From: Candidatus Polarisedimenticolaceae bacterium
Lineage (GTDB): Bacteria > Acidobacteriota > Polarisedimenticolia > Polarisedimenticolales > DASRJG01
Assembly (NCBI GenBank): GCA_036275915.1
Contig: DASUCV010000022.1
Coordinates: forward strand, 248,001 to 312,000
DNA: 64,000 bases
Direction of reading: 5' to 3'
The notes under the pieces are model-generated. The model did no database searches. It had not been told where the DNA came from and saw only the letters and a program-made list of their open reading frames with translations. Numbering within the stretch: the first letter of the stretch is position 1; the number at the start of each line of letters is the position of its first letter. Both the position numbers and the translations under genes were made by a program. Shown in pieces: positions 1 to 9,239 of the stretch.

Positions 1-552
1 GTCCCTCGCGGACCGGCCGGGAACGGCGGCGACGAGCGATTCGATCTCGGAGGCCGGGAACTCCTCGGTCTCGGCCGGTGCGCGCCCGAAGATCAATCCT
101 TGACCGGAGAGGTCGCGGCGCGCCGCGCGGCCGCCCCACGCGGTCTCGACGAGCGTGAACTTGCCGAAGAAGAGCCCTGCGACGCGCAGCGCGCGATCGC
201 GCGCGGGCTCGAGGAAGAGGAGGACGTTCTCCCCCGCCTCGAAGACCGGTACGGCATCGATCGCGTTCACGAGGTCGCCGACGTGGCCACCGGGCTCGCG
301 GACGACGATGCGCGTGAGCGTCGCGGGTCCTCTGTGGACGAAGGAGACGTCGATCGTCACGTACGTCGCCAGGGCCCCCATGGCGGGGTCGAGCCCCGAC
401 GCGGTGCGGACGACCTGTCCTTCCACGACCAGGGTCGCCGCTGCGGCGAGCCGGTCGAGCGGCAAATACACCGAGCTCGCCGCGCGTGCAGCGCGCAAGC
501 ACGGGAGCGTCATCGCGATGACCAAAACGGCCCGCCGGACGGTCGCGTTCAT
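1..552 (-). CDS. Exported protein of unknown function, C-terminus cut by window edge
   Basis: The reading frame opens with ATG at 552 and stays open for 184 codons to base 1, so the 3' end lies outside the window. The N-terminus (MNATVRRAVLVIAMTLPCL, then ARA-A) looks like a Sec signal peptide. The mature part has beta-rich features such as AATLVVEGQVV, TYVTIDVSFVHRGP and GENVLLFLEP. This resembles small exported proteins of Acidobacteriota and Myxococcota that are often encoded near secreted metalloproteases, but I do not recognise a named domain. It lies 84 bp downstream of the large PPC-domain gene on the same strand and may be co-transcribed with it. The continuous frame and signal peptide support it. 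Function is unknown. Confidence 0.6.
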   Translation of the reverse strand, partial: MNATVRRAVLVIAMTLPCLRAARAASSVYLPLDRLAAAATLVVEGQVVRTASGLDPAMGALATYVTIDVSFVHRGPATLTRIVVREPGGHVGDLVNAIDAVPVFEAGENVLLFLEPARDRALRVAGLFFGKFTLVETAWGGRAARRDLSGQGLIFGRAPAETEEFPASEIESLVAAVPGRSARD

Positions 553-636
553 GGATCTCCCGCCGAACGACCGTCGTCGCTCGGGCGGAGATCGGGAAGA
601 GCAGGGGACGTGCCAGGGGGCCGGTCAGGGGCGAAG

Positions 637-3600
637 CTAGGGGCAGGATCCGACGGTGCGCGGCGCTCCGTTCACGCCGGTGCCCACGTTGCCGCCGCAG
701 ACATTTTCCGATCGAACGAGGTAATAGAAGCCGGCGGCAGGGCTCGCCGGATCCGAAGCGCTCGTCGCGGAGATCCCGGTCGCGAGGCATGAAGGCGTCG
801 CGAAGCCGCCTGGGGCGGTGGCGCGCACGAGATCGTAGAGGACGGTTGTCCCGCCGGGTATCGCGGGGGCCGTCCACTGCATCGACGCCTTATTTCCCGC
901 GGTGGGAAAAATGAGCGCGGTCGCCTCGCCCGGGATCGCCCAGGCCGCCGCGTTGTTCGGCGCGCAGTCGGACGTGTCTGGGACGCCGTCCCCGTCGCTG
1001 TCGGCGGCACCGACGGTCGTCGACTCGGTCGAGGTGTCGTTCGCCGCGTTCGTGTCGATGACCGCGGTCTGGACCCGCGCCGTATTGACCATCGTCGCGT
1101 TCGCGTTGGGCGCCGTGACGACGAGCGCGACGGTCGCGGTGCCGCTCGCCGCGAGCGTCCCGAGGTGACAGAACACGGGGCCGGTACCGTTGCAGGTGCC
1201 GTGCGACGGGGTCGCCGAGACGAAGCTGCTGCCGGCAGGAAGATCGTCGCGCAGCTCGATGACGGAAGCCGGCGCCGCGCCGAGGTCGTGCACCGTGATC
1301 GTGTACGTGACGCTCGCTCCGAGCGCGGCGGGATCCGGCGAATCGGACTGCGTCACCGACACGTCGGTCGCGGGGCTGATCTTGCAGTTGCGGGCGACCG
1401 ACAGGAGGTAGTCCGCGGGGGTCGTCCCGCTCGAGTACGTCACGCGGGCGTAGTACGTGCCGCTCGTCCGGATGCGATACGTGAGCGCCTCTCCCGGCGA
1501 GTTCGGCGTCGTCGCGGTGAGCGTCCCGGCCCCGGACGTCGTGGACGACGTCGCTCCGCTGTCGTTCACCGTGACGAGCGCGGCGCCGCCCGAGTCGAGG
1601 AGCGCCAGGATCGCGTTGAACGGGGTATTGTCGCGTGCCGGATCCGCGTCGAGGCCGATCGACACGAGATCGCCGGCGGTCGCCGTGAACTTGAAGATGT
1701 CGACGTCGCTCGTGCTGCTGAGCGAGCCGCTCCAGTAGAGGTTCGTTCCCGCGGTCGCCGCCGCGGTCGTGCCGTTCGGCTCGACCTCCGGCGTCGCGCT
1801 CGAGGACGGCGGCTGGATCGCGGCGTAGAGACGGTAAGGCTCCGAGGTCATGATCGCGCTGTGGAGACTGAGCCGGAGGTAGCCGGGCACGCCGGTGAGC
1901 GGTGTCCCCGCCACGTTGGGTGAGAGCGCGCCGAACGGCGTGTCGTCGTTCGCGTCGTCGAACTCGAGGGTATCGGTCGCCGTCGTCACCCGCATGTCGA
2001 AATCGGTGCTGCTCGCCGCGACGCCGTCGGCGATGGCGAAGACCCGCGAGCCCGAGTCCGGAGCCCCGAGCGAGAAGAAGTCCGCGTCGCCGTTCACCCC
2101 GATACCGCCCTCGACACCGCAGGCCAACGTCGACGCGGTCGCGACCGAGTCGTCCGGCTCGGCCTCCGGGGTACACCGGTTGACCTCCAGGTTGAAGGTG
2201 CTTCCCCCGCCCGCCACCGCCTCGTCGACGTAGACGTAGACGTTTTGGCCGGCGGTGAGGGGCAGGCAATTCACCTCTTCCGCCGGATTGCCGCTGTTCC
2301 GGTTCGCCGCGGCGAGACAGCTTCCGATCGTCGCGGGAGATGTGCCGCCCGGACAGTCGGAGGCGACGTAGAGGATGACGTTCTTCGTCGGATCGTAGGC
2401 GTTGACGCGGAACGAGTAGCTTCCGGCGACGGCGGCCGCGTAACGGTAGACCGCATCGCCCCCGACGGCGGACATCGGCGTCTGACCGATCCCGGTGAAG
2501 CACGCCGTTCCGGAGAGCTCGTAGTCGTCGGTCGTGTTCAGCGTGGTGCCGGCGAGCGGGGTATCCAGGGCCAGCGGAATCGCCCCGCTGCAGAAATCGT
2601 TCGATGGGCCGGTTCCCTTGTCGACGCGGAGCTGAACGGCGGTGTTGCCGACCGTCGGTGCGATCGTGTCGTACTTCCAGACGACGACGTAATAGGTCTG
2701 CCCGGCGACGAGCGGGAGCCCGCTCACCACCGCCTGCGCATCCTCGACACCGCAGGAGTCGTCGTCGCAGCCGCCGGCCACTTCATTGAGGGCCGAGCAG
2801 ACTCCGGCGCTCGAGTAGACGGCGATCACCGTGTCGTCGACCGTCGTTCCCGTCGGCGCATCGGCGCAGCTCGAGAAGGTGTAATTCCCGGACGCCGACG
2901 GCGTGAAGACGTACCAGATGCTGCGCGAGACGAGCGGCTGACAGGACGGTGCCGCCGGGTCGCCGGTCTCCGTCGCGTTCGTGATGTCGGCCGTCAGCGC
3001 CGTCGTGTACGGGAACGGACCCGCCGCGGGAATGACCTCGGCGCCGCCGCACTGATCGTTCGGTGGCGCGCTTCCGGACGAGTTCTGGCTGACGACGAGC
3101 TGGATCGTCGAGGCGCCCGGAGACGGCGGGGTCGAGCTGAATTGCCACGCGACGACGTAGTAGGTCTGTCCGGCCGTCAACCGGATGGCGCTGATCACCG
3201 ACTGCTGCGATCCGGAGACGCAGGAATCGTCGTCGCAGCCGCCCGTCACCTCGCTGAGGCCGGTGCAGGAGCCGGTCGCCGCGTACACCGCGAGGACGGT
3301 ATCCGGCACGGTGGTCGCGCTCGGCGCGTCGCTGCACGTCGCGAAGGTGAAGTTGCCGCTCGCAGAGGGTGTGAACTTGAACCAGATGCTGCGCGAGACG
3401 TCGCTCTGGCAGCTCGGCAAAGCCGGGTCGCCGGTCGACGTCGCGTCGGTGATGTCGTAGGCGCCCGACGTGTACGGGAAAGGACCCGCCGCGGGAATGA
3501 CCTCGGCCCCCGTGCACTGATCGTTCGGCGGGACGACGAGCGGTCCCGCCGGCGACGCCGCGGGCTCCGCCGACTTCGCCGTCGTGAGGCGCATCGAGAT

Positions 3601-4143
3601 CGTGACGGGAAAGACGTGATCCTGGGTCTGAACGACGAGCTTCGTCCCGTCGCGCCACGCGAGATCGACGTCGCGGCCCTCCGCATCGGCCGCGCGAAGA
3701 TCGCCGAGGACGAGCACGCGCGAAAGCGCGATCTCCCTGCCATCGTCGCGAAGCTTCGGCCTCAGGTCGCCGCCGAAGGCGTAGGCGAGCACGGTCGTCC
3801 CGTGTGCGTCGCCGTCGATGAGACGGATTCCGTACAGCAAGCCGGATCGGTCGTTGACGAACGACTCGTCGAGATCATTGTGAAGGACGTCGAGCCGCGG
3901 CCCGGAGGCCATCGGCGCGCCATCGTCGCGCCGGAGCGACATCGTGAACGCGCCCTTGCGCGTCACGACCGAAGCACCGCCGGCTGACAGCGTCAGGCGG
4001 TACCCCTGACTCGCGTTCGCTGCCGTCCAGGTGTCCGCCCCCGAGAGCGCGAGATCGAAGGAACGGTCCGTGGCGGCGGAGGCGAGGGTGAACACGAAGA
4101 GCGTCGCAACCAGCAGTCGTGACGCGCGCGCCCTCGTGCCCAT
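637..4143 (-). CDS. Large secreted protein with repeated PPC-like domains, DUF11 and FN3-like C-terminal module
   Basis: 1168 residues. A signal peptide (about 1-24) is followed by a unique beta domain (about 25-200). Two near-identical PPC-like domains follow (about 205-350 and 360-510), each starting NDQC.GAEVIPAAGPFPY and containing SRSIWF/Y.FTPSASGN and a GGCDDDSC motif. Three further PPC-like units follow (about 515-655, 660-775 and 790-915; the last two start with EAEPDDS and EVEPNGT). Next are a DUF11 domain (about 930-1040, DVSVTQSDSPDPAALG) and a thrombospondin-type-3 calcium loop (DSDGDGVPDTSDC). The protein ends in a degenerate FN3-like module with GFYYLVRSENVC and a terminal SCP. 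PPC domains are usual at the C-termini of secreted hydrolases, but no catalytic domain is visible here. An adhesive or surface role is inferred. GAGGGTGGACG precedes the ATG. Confidence 0.85.
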   Translation of the reverse strand: MGTRARASRLLVATLFVFTLASAATDRSFDLALSGADTWTAANASQGYRLTLSAGGASVVTRKGAFTMSLRRDDGAPMASGPRLDVLHNDLDESFVNDRSGLLYGIRLIDGDAHGTTVLAYAFGGDLRPKLRDDGREIALSRVLVLGDLRAADAEGRDVDLAWRDGTKLVVQTQDHVFPVTISMRLTTAKSAEPAASPAGPLVVPPNDQCTGAEVIPAAGPFPYTSGAYDITDATSTGDPALPSCQSDVSRSIWFKFTPSASGNFTFATCSDAPSATTVPDTVLAVYAATGSCTGLSEVTGGCDDDSCVSGSQQSVISAIRLTAGQTYYVVAWQFSSTPPSPGASTIQLVVSQNSSGSAPPNDQCGGAEVIPAAGPFPYTTALTADITNATETGDPAAPSCQPLVSRSIWYVFTPSASGNYTFSSCADAPTGTTVDDTVIAVYSSAGVCSALNEVAGGCDDDSCGVEDAQAVVSGLPLVAGQTYYVVVWKYDTIAPTVGNTAVQLRVDKGTGPSNDFCSGAIPLALDTPLAGTTLNTTDDYELSGTACFTGIGQTPMSAVGGDAVYRYAAAVAGSYSFRVNAYDPTKNVILYVASDCPGGTSPATIGSCLAAANRNSGNPAEEVNCLPLTAGQNVYVYVDEAVAGGGSTFNLEVNRCTPEAEPDDSVATASTLACGVEGGIGVNGDADFFSLGAPDSGSRVFAIADGVAASSTDFDMRVTTATDTLEFDDANDDTPFGALSPNVAGTPLTGVPGYLRLSLHSAIMTSEPYRLYAAIQPPSSSATPEVEPNGTTAAATAGTNLYWSGSLSSTSDVDIFKFTATAGDLVSIGLDADPARDNTPFNAILALLDSGGAALVTVNDSGATSSTTSGAGTLTATTPNSPGEALTYRIRTSGTYYARVTYSSGTTPADYLLSVARNCKISPATDVSVTQSDSPDPAALGASVTYTITVHDLGAAPASVIELRDDLPAGSSFVSATPSHGTCNGTGPVFCHLGTLAASGTATVALVVTAPNANATMVNTARVQTAVIDTNAANDTSTESTTVGAADSDGDGVPDTSDCAPNNAAAWAIPGEATALIFPTAGNKASMQWTAPAIPGGTTVLYDLVRATAPGGFATPSCLATGISATSASDPASPAAGFYYLVRSENVCGGNVGTGVNGAPRTVGSCP

Positions 4144-4162
4144 CGTCCACCCTCGAAAAAGT

Positions 4163-4200
4163 TCGACCGGGCGACGGGCCGAAGCCCGCCGCCCGGTCGA
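4163..4200 (-). terminator. Intrinsic terminator downstream of the Cys-rich repeat gene
   Basis: Two 17-base arms (4163-4179 and 4184-4200) pair around a CGAA loop with a single mismatch. Read on the minus strand, the hairpin is followed at once by AACTTTTTC. It sits between the stop of the repeat-protein gene (4230) and the start of the PPC gene (4143), so it would uncouple the two minus-strand genes. Confidence 0.7.
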
Positions 4201-4229
4201 GTCAGTCCTCGAACGCTAGGACCCGCCCG

Positions 4230-7200
4230 TCAGGGAAGGTCCACGAAGTCGGCACGCGAGTAACCGTTCGCCTTGAGCGTCACCGTCTGTTGCTTCCCGT
4301 AATCCGGTAGCTTGACGGTGTAGCTCTGTGCCTTGCCCTTCGCCTTGTAGATGAAGTTGTAGAAGCCGTCCGCATCGGTCGTCGTCGTCGCGATGAGGAC
4401 ACCCTTCGGATCGAAGAACTGGACCCGGACACCCGTCACGGGGTTGCCGGTCGACGCCTTGAGCGTGTTGCCGTTCACCCCCGAGTTCTTCTTGAACGTG
4501 TTGCAGGAGGACGGTGTGTACGTGTGGGTCGGACCGCCGCCGCTGAAGTCGAACGTGTACGGCTGCGGGCTGTTGATGTAGATCGGTCCGTCGCCCAACC
4601 CGTCGAGCACGTTGTCGAGGTTGGTATCCGGACCCTGGGCGGTGGTCCCGTTGGTCGCCTGCTGCCACCCCGAGACCTTCTTGAGCCCGTAGTCGACGTG
4701 GATCGTCACGTAAACGAGGCCGCTCGCCGGCACCGTCCCCGAGACGTAGACCGCGGTCGTGCTTCCGAGCTGCTGAGCGCCGTAATCGGAGAGCGCGACG
4801 ATGGGGCTGCCGGACGACGACTGCCCGCCGTCGGTCGTGATCGTGAAGCCGGAGAGCGACGGGCTCGGCTGATAGCAGCCGCCGCTCAGGCTCACGCCGC
4901 TGTGGACCTGGATCGGATTCGCGCCCTGCGTGACGAACGGGTAGGACAGCTCGATCGTCAGGTTGACGGCGCTCCCCGGCGTCCCCGAGTAGAAGACGTT
5001 GTAGTAGAACTGCCCGGGGTTCGAGGCGTTGATGATGTAGTCGTTCATCACCGTCTTGTTGAGCACGCTGCTGAACGTCGGGTTCTGGAGATCGAGCAGG
5101 CGGAACTCCGGCGTCGAAGGCGAGTTCCCGCAGAGCCCGGTCGGAAGCGCGCAGAACATCGTGTCGGTCACCTGACCGCACGAGTTGTCCGAGCCGTCCG
5201 AGCCGGTGTGAACGCACCCCGAAGCCGGATTGCAGCTGTCGGTGGTGCACGGGTTGCCGTCGTTGCAGTTCGGCGCGGATCCGCCGTGGCACGTCCCGCC
5301 GCTGCACGTGTCGTTCGTCGTGCACGCGTTCCCGTCGTCGCACGGCGCCGTGTTGTTCACGTGCGTGCAGCCCGTCGCCGGGTTGCACGAATCGGTCGTG
5401 CAGACGTTGTTGTCGTTGCAGTTCGGGGCGGGCCCGCCGACGCAGGTACCGCCGGAGCAGGCGTCGCCCGTCGTGCAGGCGTTCCCGTCGTTGCACGGGG
5501 CCGTGTTGTTCGTGTGGACGCAACCGCTCGAGGGGTTGCAGCTATCGTCGGTGCACGGGTTCCCGTCGTTGCAGTTGGGCGGAGCGCCGCCGTGGCAGGT
5601 CCCGCCGCCGCAGGTGTCGCCGGTCGTGCAGGCGTTGCCGTCGCTGCACGGCGCCGTGTTGTTGGTGTGGACGCAACCGCTCGAGGGGTTGCAGCTGTCG
5701 TCGGTGCACGGGTTGCCGTCGTCGCAGTTCGGAGCGGCCCCCCCGTGGCAGGTCCCGCCGCCGCAGGTGTCGCCCGTCGTGCAGGCGTTCCCGTCGTTGC
5801 ACGGGGCCGTGTTGTTCGTGTGGACGCAGCCGGTGACCGGGTTGCACGAGTCGTCCGTGCACGGGTTGCCGTCGTCGCAGTTCGGGGCCGGCCCGCCGTG
5901 GCAGGTGCCGCCGCCGCAGGTGTCGCCCGTCGTGCAGGCGTTCCCGTCGTTGCACGGGGCGGTGTTGTTCGTGAAGACGCAGCCGGACGCCGGGTTGCAG
6001 GTGTCGGTCGTGCAGACGTTCCCGTCGTCGCAGGGCACCGTGCCGCCGGGCTGGCACGAGCCGTCGTTGCAGTGGTCCTCGTTCCCGTTCACGCCGGTAC
6101 AGGCGTTCCCGTCGTCGCAGGGGTTGCCGTTCGCTCCGCCGGCGTCGTGCACGCAGCCCGTCGCCGGGTTGCAGCTGTCGATGGTGCAGACGTTCCCGTC
6201 GTCGCAGTTGGGCGCCGGCCCGCCGACGCAGGTACCGCCGCCGCAGGTGTCGCCCGTGGTGCAGGCGTTACCGTCGTCGCACGGCGCCGTGTTGTTCGTG
6301 TGGACGCAACCGGTCGAGGGGTTGCACGAGTCGTCCGTGCACGGATTCCCGTCGTCGCAGTTCGGCGCCGGGCCGCCGTTGCAGGTGCCGCCGCCGCAGG
6401 TATCGCCCGTGGTGCAGGCGTTCCCGTCGTCGCACGGTGCCGTGTTGTTGGTGTGGACGCAACCGGTCGAGGGGTTGCACGAGTCGTCCGTGCACGGATT
6501 CCCGTCGTCGCAGTTCGGCGCCGGACCGCCGTGACAGCTTCCGCCGCCGCAGGTGTCGCCCGTGGTGCAGGCGTTCCCGTCGTTGCACGGTGCCGTGTTG
6601 TTGGTGTGGACGCAGCCGGACGCGGGGTTGCACGAGTCGTCGGTGCAGGGGTTCCCGTCGTCGCAGTTCGGCGCAGGACCGCCGTGACAGCTTCCGCCGC
6701 CGCAGGTATCGCCCGTGGTGCAGGCGTTCCCGTCGTCGCACGGTGCCGTGTTGTTGGTGTGGACGCAGCCGGACGCCGGATTGCACGAGTCGTCCGTGCA
6801 GGGGTTTCCGTCGTCGCAGTTGGGCGCAGGCCCGCCGACGCAAGAGCCGCCGGCGCAGGTGTCGCCCGTGGTGCAGGCGTTCCCGTCGTCGCACGGTGCC
6901 GTGTTGTCGGTATGCACGCAGCCGGTCGCGGGGTTGCAGCTATCGTCGGTGCAGGGGTTCCCGTCGTTGCAGTTCGGAGCCGCCCCGCCATGACACGAGC
7001 CGCCGCCGCACGTGTCGTTCGTCGTGCAGGCGTTCCCGTCGTCGCACGGCGCCGTGTTGTTCGTGTGGACGCAGCCGCTCGCCGGATTGCACGAGTCGTC
7101 CGTGCAGGGATTCCCGTCGTTGCAGTTCAGCGGGGCGCCTGCGTGGCAGCTTCCGGCACCGCAGACGTCGCCGGTCGTGCAGGCGTTCCCGTCGTCGCAC

Positions 7201-8933
7201 GGAGCCGTGTTGGGAGAGTAGACGCAACCAGAGGACGGGTCGCAGCTGTCGTCCGTGCAGCCGTTGTGGTCGTTGCACACGACCGCCGTGCCGGGGTTGC
7301 AGGTCCCGTTGCCGCAGACGTCGCCGGTGGTGCAGGCGTTGCCGTCGCTGCAGGGGTTGGTGTTGTTCGTGTAGACGCAGTTGCCCGTCGCCGGGTCGCA
7401 GCTGTCGTTCGTGCACGCGTTCCCGTCGTCGCACACCACGGGGGTGCCGGAGTGGCAAACGCCGTTGCCGCAGGTGTCGCCCGTCGTGCACGCATTGCCG
7501 TCGCTGCAGGACGTGCCGTCATCGACCGGGACGTTGTGACACACCGCCACGCCGCCCTCGACCGTGCAGCTGTCGGTCGTGCAGTCGTTGCCGTCGTCGC
7601 ACAGCGCGGTGACGCACGGGTTCAGGACGGTCGTGAAGTCGAGGTCGGTGCAGTCGCACTTCGATCCGGTGCCGGCCTGGGCGAGCGAGGTGCAGGCAAC
7701 CTGGTGGTTCGCGTTCTGCTCCCACACACGGCAGGACGGGACCTTGAGGTGCAGGTTCTGGTCGACCGTCTCGCACGAAACGACGGCCGAGACGGTCAGG
7801 AAGACCGGGCCTGCGTTCTGCTGGAGGTCGCCGCAGGTGTCGACGGCCGCGTTGTTCGGCGCGTGGCCCGTCGGATCGAGGTCGAGGAAGTGGTCGGAGT
7901 CGCAGTCCGACGTGTCCGCGTTTCCGTCGCCGTCGCCGACCTGCGGGGCCAGACCGCCGCAGACCAGCGCGGTCGGAGGCGTGTTGCCGGAGCCGTTCGT
8001 GACGGTGCCGCCGTCTTCCGAGACGAAGATGCCGAGGTCGTAGCGCTGACTGGCCGTCGTCTGGAATTTGACCGTGAACGTAAGGGCCAGCGTGTCAGAC
8101 CGCGTTCCGCAGACGTTGTTGCCCGGATCGGCGGCGACGACCGTCGTCACGACGTCGTTCGCGGTGCAGGAGTTCAGGTTGGGCGGGCACGGGGCCGAAG
8201 GAAGCGGGGTCGGTACGACCGGGTCCGGCGGAGGCGTCGGCGGGCACGCGAGCGAATCCATGATCGCAGCGCCCGCGGCGAGGCCGGTGTCGCCGCCCTT
8301 GGCGGTCACGATGAACTCGTTCCCGGCGGTGTCGCCCGGATTCATCGGAACCGTGGAGTTGATCGTTCCCGAAACGTCGGCGGTCACGACCCAAGGATCG
8401 TGGCCCTCACCGGGCTCGGCGCCGCCGTTGTCGTGGACGACCTGAAGGGTGACGCCCTCACCCGGGAGGAAGCCGGTCCCGGTGATGAGCGCGCTCTCGG
8501 TCGGTCCGTACGCGAACTTGTCGGTGCCGATCGCGACCGTCCGTCCGAAGGAGGCGGTCGTCACGACGCCCGTCGTGCCGCCACGCGCGGAGACCTGGAA
8601 CTGGTCTCCTTGGGCGTCTTCGGGGCGGATCGTCCAGTTGGTGACGAAGGCGCCGTCGGCGCCGGCCACGACCGTGAACGCAGTATGGCCCATGCCCGGC
8701 TCGGCGGTGCCGTCGGCGTGGACGACGTCCAGCTCGACGATCTCGTTCGGGCTGAAGCCCTGACCCAAGATCAGGACCAGCTGACCGGCGATCTGGCCCG
8801 GGTTGTTCGTCTCGACGCGCTTGGGATCGTCCTGCCCTAGGGCGAAGCCGCCCAGCAGGAGGCACGAGACGAGGGAGAGGATGGCGAACAGAGCTCTAGA
8901 GTTGATACATCGACATGGACTGACCGTCTGCAT
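4230..8933 (-). CDS. Giant secreted Cys-rich tandem-repeat protein
   Basis: About 1567 residues from ATG 8933; an in-frame GTG lies 12 bases upstream, and the ATG is preferred because it gives a compact signal peptide (ALFAILSLVSCLLLGGFALGQ). Two related Ig-like units of about 85 residues follow (LILGQGFSPNEIVELDVVH and ITGTGFLPGEGVTLQVVH). A central region of about 440 residues has scattered Cys and a GDGDGNADTSDCDSD loop. The protein then has 31 alternating half-repeats of 25-26 residues (about 445-1252) of the type CDDGNACTTGDTCGGGSC and CDDGNPCTDDSCNPASGC. The C-terminal part includes a beta domain and ends with a carboxypeptidase-regulatory-like fold (TGVRVQFFDPKGVLIATTT). Such Cys/Asp-rich repeats occur in Myxococcota and Acidobacteriota surface proteins. 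Disulfide bonding and calcium binding are inferred. Confidence 0.85.
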   Translation of the reverse strand: MQTVSPCRCINSRALFAILSLVSCLLLGGFALGQDDPKRVETNNPGQIAGQLVLILGQGFSPNEIVELDVVHADGTAEPGMGHTAFTVVAGADGAFVTNWTIRPEDAQGDQFQVSARGGTTGVVTTASFGRTVAIGTDKFAYGPTESALITGTGFLPGEGVTLQVVHDNGGAEPGEGHDPWVVTADVSGTINSTVPMNPGDTAGNEFIVTAKGGDTGLAAGAAIMDSLACPPTPPPDPVVPTPLPSAPCPPNLNSCTANDVVTTVVAADPGNNVCGTRSDTLALTFTVKFQTTASQRYDLGIFVSEDGGTVTNGSGNTPPTALVCGGLAPQVGDGDGNADTSDCDSDHFLDLDPTGHAPNNAAVDTCGDLQQNAGPVFLTVSAVVSCETVDQNLHLKVPSCRVWEQNANHQVACTSLAQAGTGSKCDCTDLDFTTVLNPCVTALCDDGNDCTTDSCTVEGGVAVCHNVPVDDGTSCSDGNACTTGDTCGNGVCHSGTPVVCDDGNACTNDSCDPATGNCVYTNNTNPCSDGNACTTGDVCGNGTCNPGTAVVCNDHNGCTDDSCDPSSGCVYSPNTAPCDDGNACTTGDVCGAGSCHAGAPLNCNDGNPCTDDSCNPASGCVHTNNTAPCDDGNACTTNDTCGGGSCHGGAAPNCNDGNPCTDDSCNPATGCVHTDNTAPCDDGNACTTGDTCAGGSCVGGPAPNCDDGNPCTDDSCNPASGCVHTNNTAPCDDGNACTTGDTCGGGSCHGGPAPNCDDGNPCTDDSCNPASGCVHTNNTAPCNDGNACTTGDTCGGGSCHGGPAPNCDDGNPCTDDSCNPSTGCVHTNNTAPCDDGNACTTGDTCGGGTCNGGPAPNCDDGNPCTDDSCNPSTGCVHTNNTAPCDDGNACTTGDTCGGGTCVGGPAPNCDDGNVCTIDSCNPATGCVHDAGGANGNPCDDGNACTGVNGNEDHCNDGSCQPGGTVPCDDGNVCTTDTCNPASGCVFTNNTAPCNDGNACTTGDTCGGGTCHGGPAPNCDDGNPCTDDSCNPVTGCVHTNNTAPCNDGNACTTGDTCGGGTCHGGAAPNCDDGNPCTDDSCNPSSGCVHTNNTAPCSDGNACTTGDTCGGGTCHGGAPPNCNDGNPCTDDSCNPSSGCVHTNNTAPCNDGNACTTGDACSGGTCVGGPAPNCNDNNVCTTDSCNPATGCTHVNNTAPCDDGNACTTNDTCSGGTCHGGSAPNCNDGNPCTTDSCNPASGCVHTGSDGSDNSCGQVTDTMFCALPTGLCGNSPSTPEFRLLDLQNPTFSSVLNKTVMNDYIINASNPGQFYYNVFYSGTPGSAVNLTIELSYPFVTQGANPIQVHSGVSLSGGCYQPSPSLSGFTITTDGGQSSSGSPIVALSDYGAQQLGSTTAVYVSGTVPASGLVYVTIHVDYGLKKVSGWQQATNGTTAQGPDTNLDNVLDGLGDGPIYINSPQPYTFDFSGGGPTHTYTPSSCNTFKKNSGVNGNTLKASTGNPVTGVRVQFFDPKGVLIATTTTDADGFYNFIYKAKGKAQSYTVKLPDYGKQQTVTLKANGYSRADFVDLP
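5178..7601 (-). repeat. Tandem coding repeat, 153-bp double unit, about 15 copies
   Basis: The DNA encodes alternating 25- and 26-residue half units (51 residues or 153 bp per pair); I count 31 half units. Central copies are nearly identical at DNA level, for example the stretch gttgcacgagtcgtccgtgc recurs. The flanking copies are more diverged (CNDHNGCTDDSCDP at one end, CNDNNVCTTDSCNP at the other). One half unit is expanded (ACTGVNGNEDHCNDGSC). The pattern suggests duplication and homogenisation by unequal recombination. Assembly of copy number from short reads would be unreliable here. Confidence 0.9.
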
Positions 8934-9239
8934 TGAGACCCCCACTTCGAAAGGAGCGAGCGAATCGTTATCTCCGACCCCTCAAGCCATCGGTTTGTAT
9001 GGGGATGAGGCAACTGCCCCGAACACACGACCACGTGCCACCCCCACACGAACCGCTGCCTGACACTCTAAATACACAAGCGCGCGGGATTTGCCGCATC
9101 TTTTTTTGCGCGCATTTCCCCGGTGGCCTAACGGACGTCGAACTTCACCTCGTTGTCGGCTTCTGGTCGCTCGATTGGTCCGAAGCCGCATTGCTGCGGC
9201 ACATGCGACGCGCGACCGACCCCCTTACGATGGGGGCAC
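8934..9239. other. Divergent intergenic region, no gene seen
   Basis: 306 bp between the minus-strand repeat-protein gene and the plus-strand gene at 9240. It must hold promoters for both directions, but I see no convincing -35/-10 pair. A T-rich run lies near 9100, and a short inverted repeat (CCGCA-ttgc-TGCGG) lies around 9186-9199. Short open frames here have no ribosome-binding site or protein-like composition. Confidence 0.5.

Noticed and set aside
5178-7601. Regular DNA repeats that look like a CRISPR array
   Set aside because: The 153-bp units stay in one reading frame, vary at codon level and contain no unique spacers.
4524-8840. A 1438-codon open frame on the plus strand across the Cys-rich repeat gene
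   Set aside because: It is antisense to a gene with signal peptide and clear domains. Its composition (Ala/Val/Arg runs) is what the reversed repeat gives in a GC-rich genome, and it has no ribosome-binding site.
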